Shown one piece after another: positions 62,809 to 64,000 of a stretch of 64,000 nt of DNA. How positions within the stretch are numbered: position 1 is the stretch's first letter; each line of letters begins with the position of its first letter. The stretch is from positions 5,840,501 through 5,904,500 of the forward strand of contig OU015663.1 of NCBI GenBank assembly GCA_907165275.2, given 5' to 3'. The position numbers were made by a program, and so were the translations under genes. Source of the DNA: Zygaena filipendulae (Eukaryota; Arthropoda; Insecta; Lepidoptera; Zygaenidae). The notes under the pieces are model-generated. The model made no database searches. It was given only the letters and a program-made list of their open reading frames with translations, and was not told where the DNA came from.

Positions 62809-62976
62809 TGCTGTATGGCCTTTAATGAGTGTGTACATGCACTGGAATCTGGATACCGGTCCAGCGATCAGTCTTCGCCGGATGCGCCTCCGGATCCCCT
62901 TAGTACGGCGTTAAGAAAGTGCGGTCGCCACTCGCCTCACGCCTGCAGTAGTGCAGTCACCCATGCCAATCTACTG
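62809..62976 (+). CDS. Candidate coding exon of an unidentified gene
   Basis: ACCGGACTCACAG followed by TGCTGT is a good acceptor, and CTACTG followed by GTGCGT is a plausible donor. Between them 56 codons stay open, phase 0 at both ends: CCMAFNECVHALESGYRSSD onward, then Pro/Ser/Asp-rich and ALRKCGRHSPHACSS. GC content rises well above the flanks. If the donor is not used the frame stops at TGA 62994. I do not recognise the protein, and no partner exon was found to the left in the window. The frame is also open upstream to an ATG at 62755. It might be one exon of a gene continuing beyond the window. Confidence 0.4.
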
Positions 62977-63039
62977 GTGCGTGTAGACGCTGCCTGACGT
63001 GTCGCTCAATTTTAGAAATTGAGTGCTGATTTTAATTGA

Positions 63040-63205
63040 AATCCTCACTATTATAAATGCGAATGTGAGATTGTTTGTTACGATTTAACTCAAAAACTAC
63101 TGGAACGATTCCCTAAATTCTTTCATTATTAGAATGCTACATTATACTTGAGTAACATACTGTACTGTACTGTAACCCGGAGTTCCTGCGAGCGGGAACA
63201 GCTAG
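63040..63205 (+). mobile_element. Helitron-like element, internally deleted
   Basis: It starts near CACTATTATAAATGCGAATG, has AACTCAAAAACTACTGG and ends GAGCGGGAACAGCTAG before T. Confidence 0.72.
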
Positions 63206-63944
63206 TTGGTAGTAAAAGTTGATATTTTTATTATTTGCATCCGAAAATAATTGTAAAATTGTATTCCATATTCTAACCTGAAAAGAGTACGAATATCCTT
63301 TGCCAATAAAACCTTGAATGTACCGACCCAAGAAGACCTCTTATGATTTGTTGTTTCTTTTTGCTTTTTGTGTAAATATAAGGTTACGCCAATACGCGTT
63401 TTTTACTGTTCGACATTATCGTGTAATTCCTTTGGCAACTTCCATTATAAACGGCACTCACAGCTAACGTCGTTTACTGTCGGACATCCGTTTATTGAAG
63501 TTTCGTTGTCCGGTGGAAAAAAGGGACGTTTACTAGATGCTGTACAACGCTGTTAATGGCAATAGGTATAGGTAGATACGTGTCTGGATTCCGGACAGAT
63601 AGCTAGCATACATCATGTATAATTTAGAATAGTGATCAAACATCATTATCAACACACATGTGCATAATGTCATCAGAATAGTTTAATCAATAATTTTATC
63701 AGCGACAACCTTTAGAATCACAGCTATTTTCCTAGTGCACTCATAATTGATATATAGAGTTATGTATAGATATGTAGATAAGGATACTAAGTTGTTAGGT
63801 GGGTAACTCAATAATTAGATAGTAGATACGCTGTTTAAGACAATATAAACTGTCTGAACATTCCTTGCGGTTTCACTCGCCCTATGCAACTCGTTTAGAA
63901 GTTGAATTCCCAAATGACTCTTTGTTTTATCTTGCCTACATCCT
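63206..63944. other. Intergenic DNA, nothing recognised
   Basis: A decayed CTTGCGGTTTCACTCGCCC block near 63865 may be a Helitron-like remnant. No gene was seen. Confidence 0.4.
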
Positions 63945-64000
63945 TACTATCCTAACTGATATTATAAATGTGAAAGTGAGTTTGTTTGTTTGTTTGTTAT
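63945..64000 (+). mobile_element. Helitron-like element, 5' part at window edge
   Basis: ATTATAAATGTGAAAGTGAG followed by GTTTGTTTGTTTGTTAT is the family 5' region. The rest lies beyond the window. Confidence 0.6.

Overview
The window is nuclear DNA of a moth or butterfly (Lepidoptera). It holds four conserved animal genes, each split by GT-AG introns, in AT-rich DNA crowded with short non-autonomous transposons. Several of these repeats are types I know from lepidopteran genomes: small Helitron-like elements ending in a hairpin plus CTAG, and a LINE 3' tail. There are no operons, no bacterial signals and no CRISPR array. The genes were found by translating exons and matching remembered family sequences; no database search was possible.

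Layout. (1) 749-2902, minus: PIGH, a subunit of the enzyme that starts GPI-anchor synthesis, 4 exons. (2) 7800-17063, plus: CFAP36 (CCDC104), an ARL3-binding ciliary protein, 7 exons. (3) 22400-29147, minus: PP4R3/falafel, the regulatory subunit 3 of protein phosphatase 4, 9 exons. (4) 36200-47998, plus: an INO80D-like chromatin-remodelling subunit with a C3Hc3H zinc finger, 10 coding exons. Most splice junctions were fixed by matching phases on both sides. PIGH and CFAP36 are divergent, CFAP36 and falafel convergent, falafel and the INO80D-like gene divergent. From 48 kb to 64 kb I found no complete gene, only one convincing-looking orphan exon at 62809-62976.

The genes look like housekeeping functions in separate pathways (GPI anchors, cilia, DNA-damage/cell-cycle phosphatase, chromatin), and nothing suggests they act together. 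The most informative part is the mobile DNA. A six-copy MITE family has about 30-bp inverted ends and 4-bp target duplications, exact in five copies and one base off in the sixth. One Helitron-like element can be set against its own empty site in a paralogous repeat elsewhere in the window. A 2.3-kb composite element with tandem hairpins occurs twice. Another MITE-like family carries CREB/ATF palindromes. There is also a SINE-like element with a 13-bp target duplication, an LTR-retrotransposon remnant with a lysine-tRNA primer site, and several long inverted-repeat elements.
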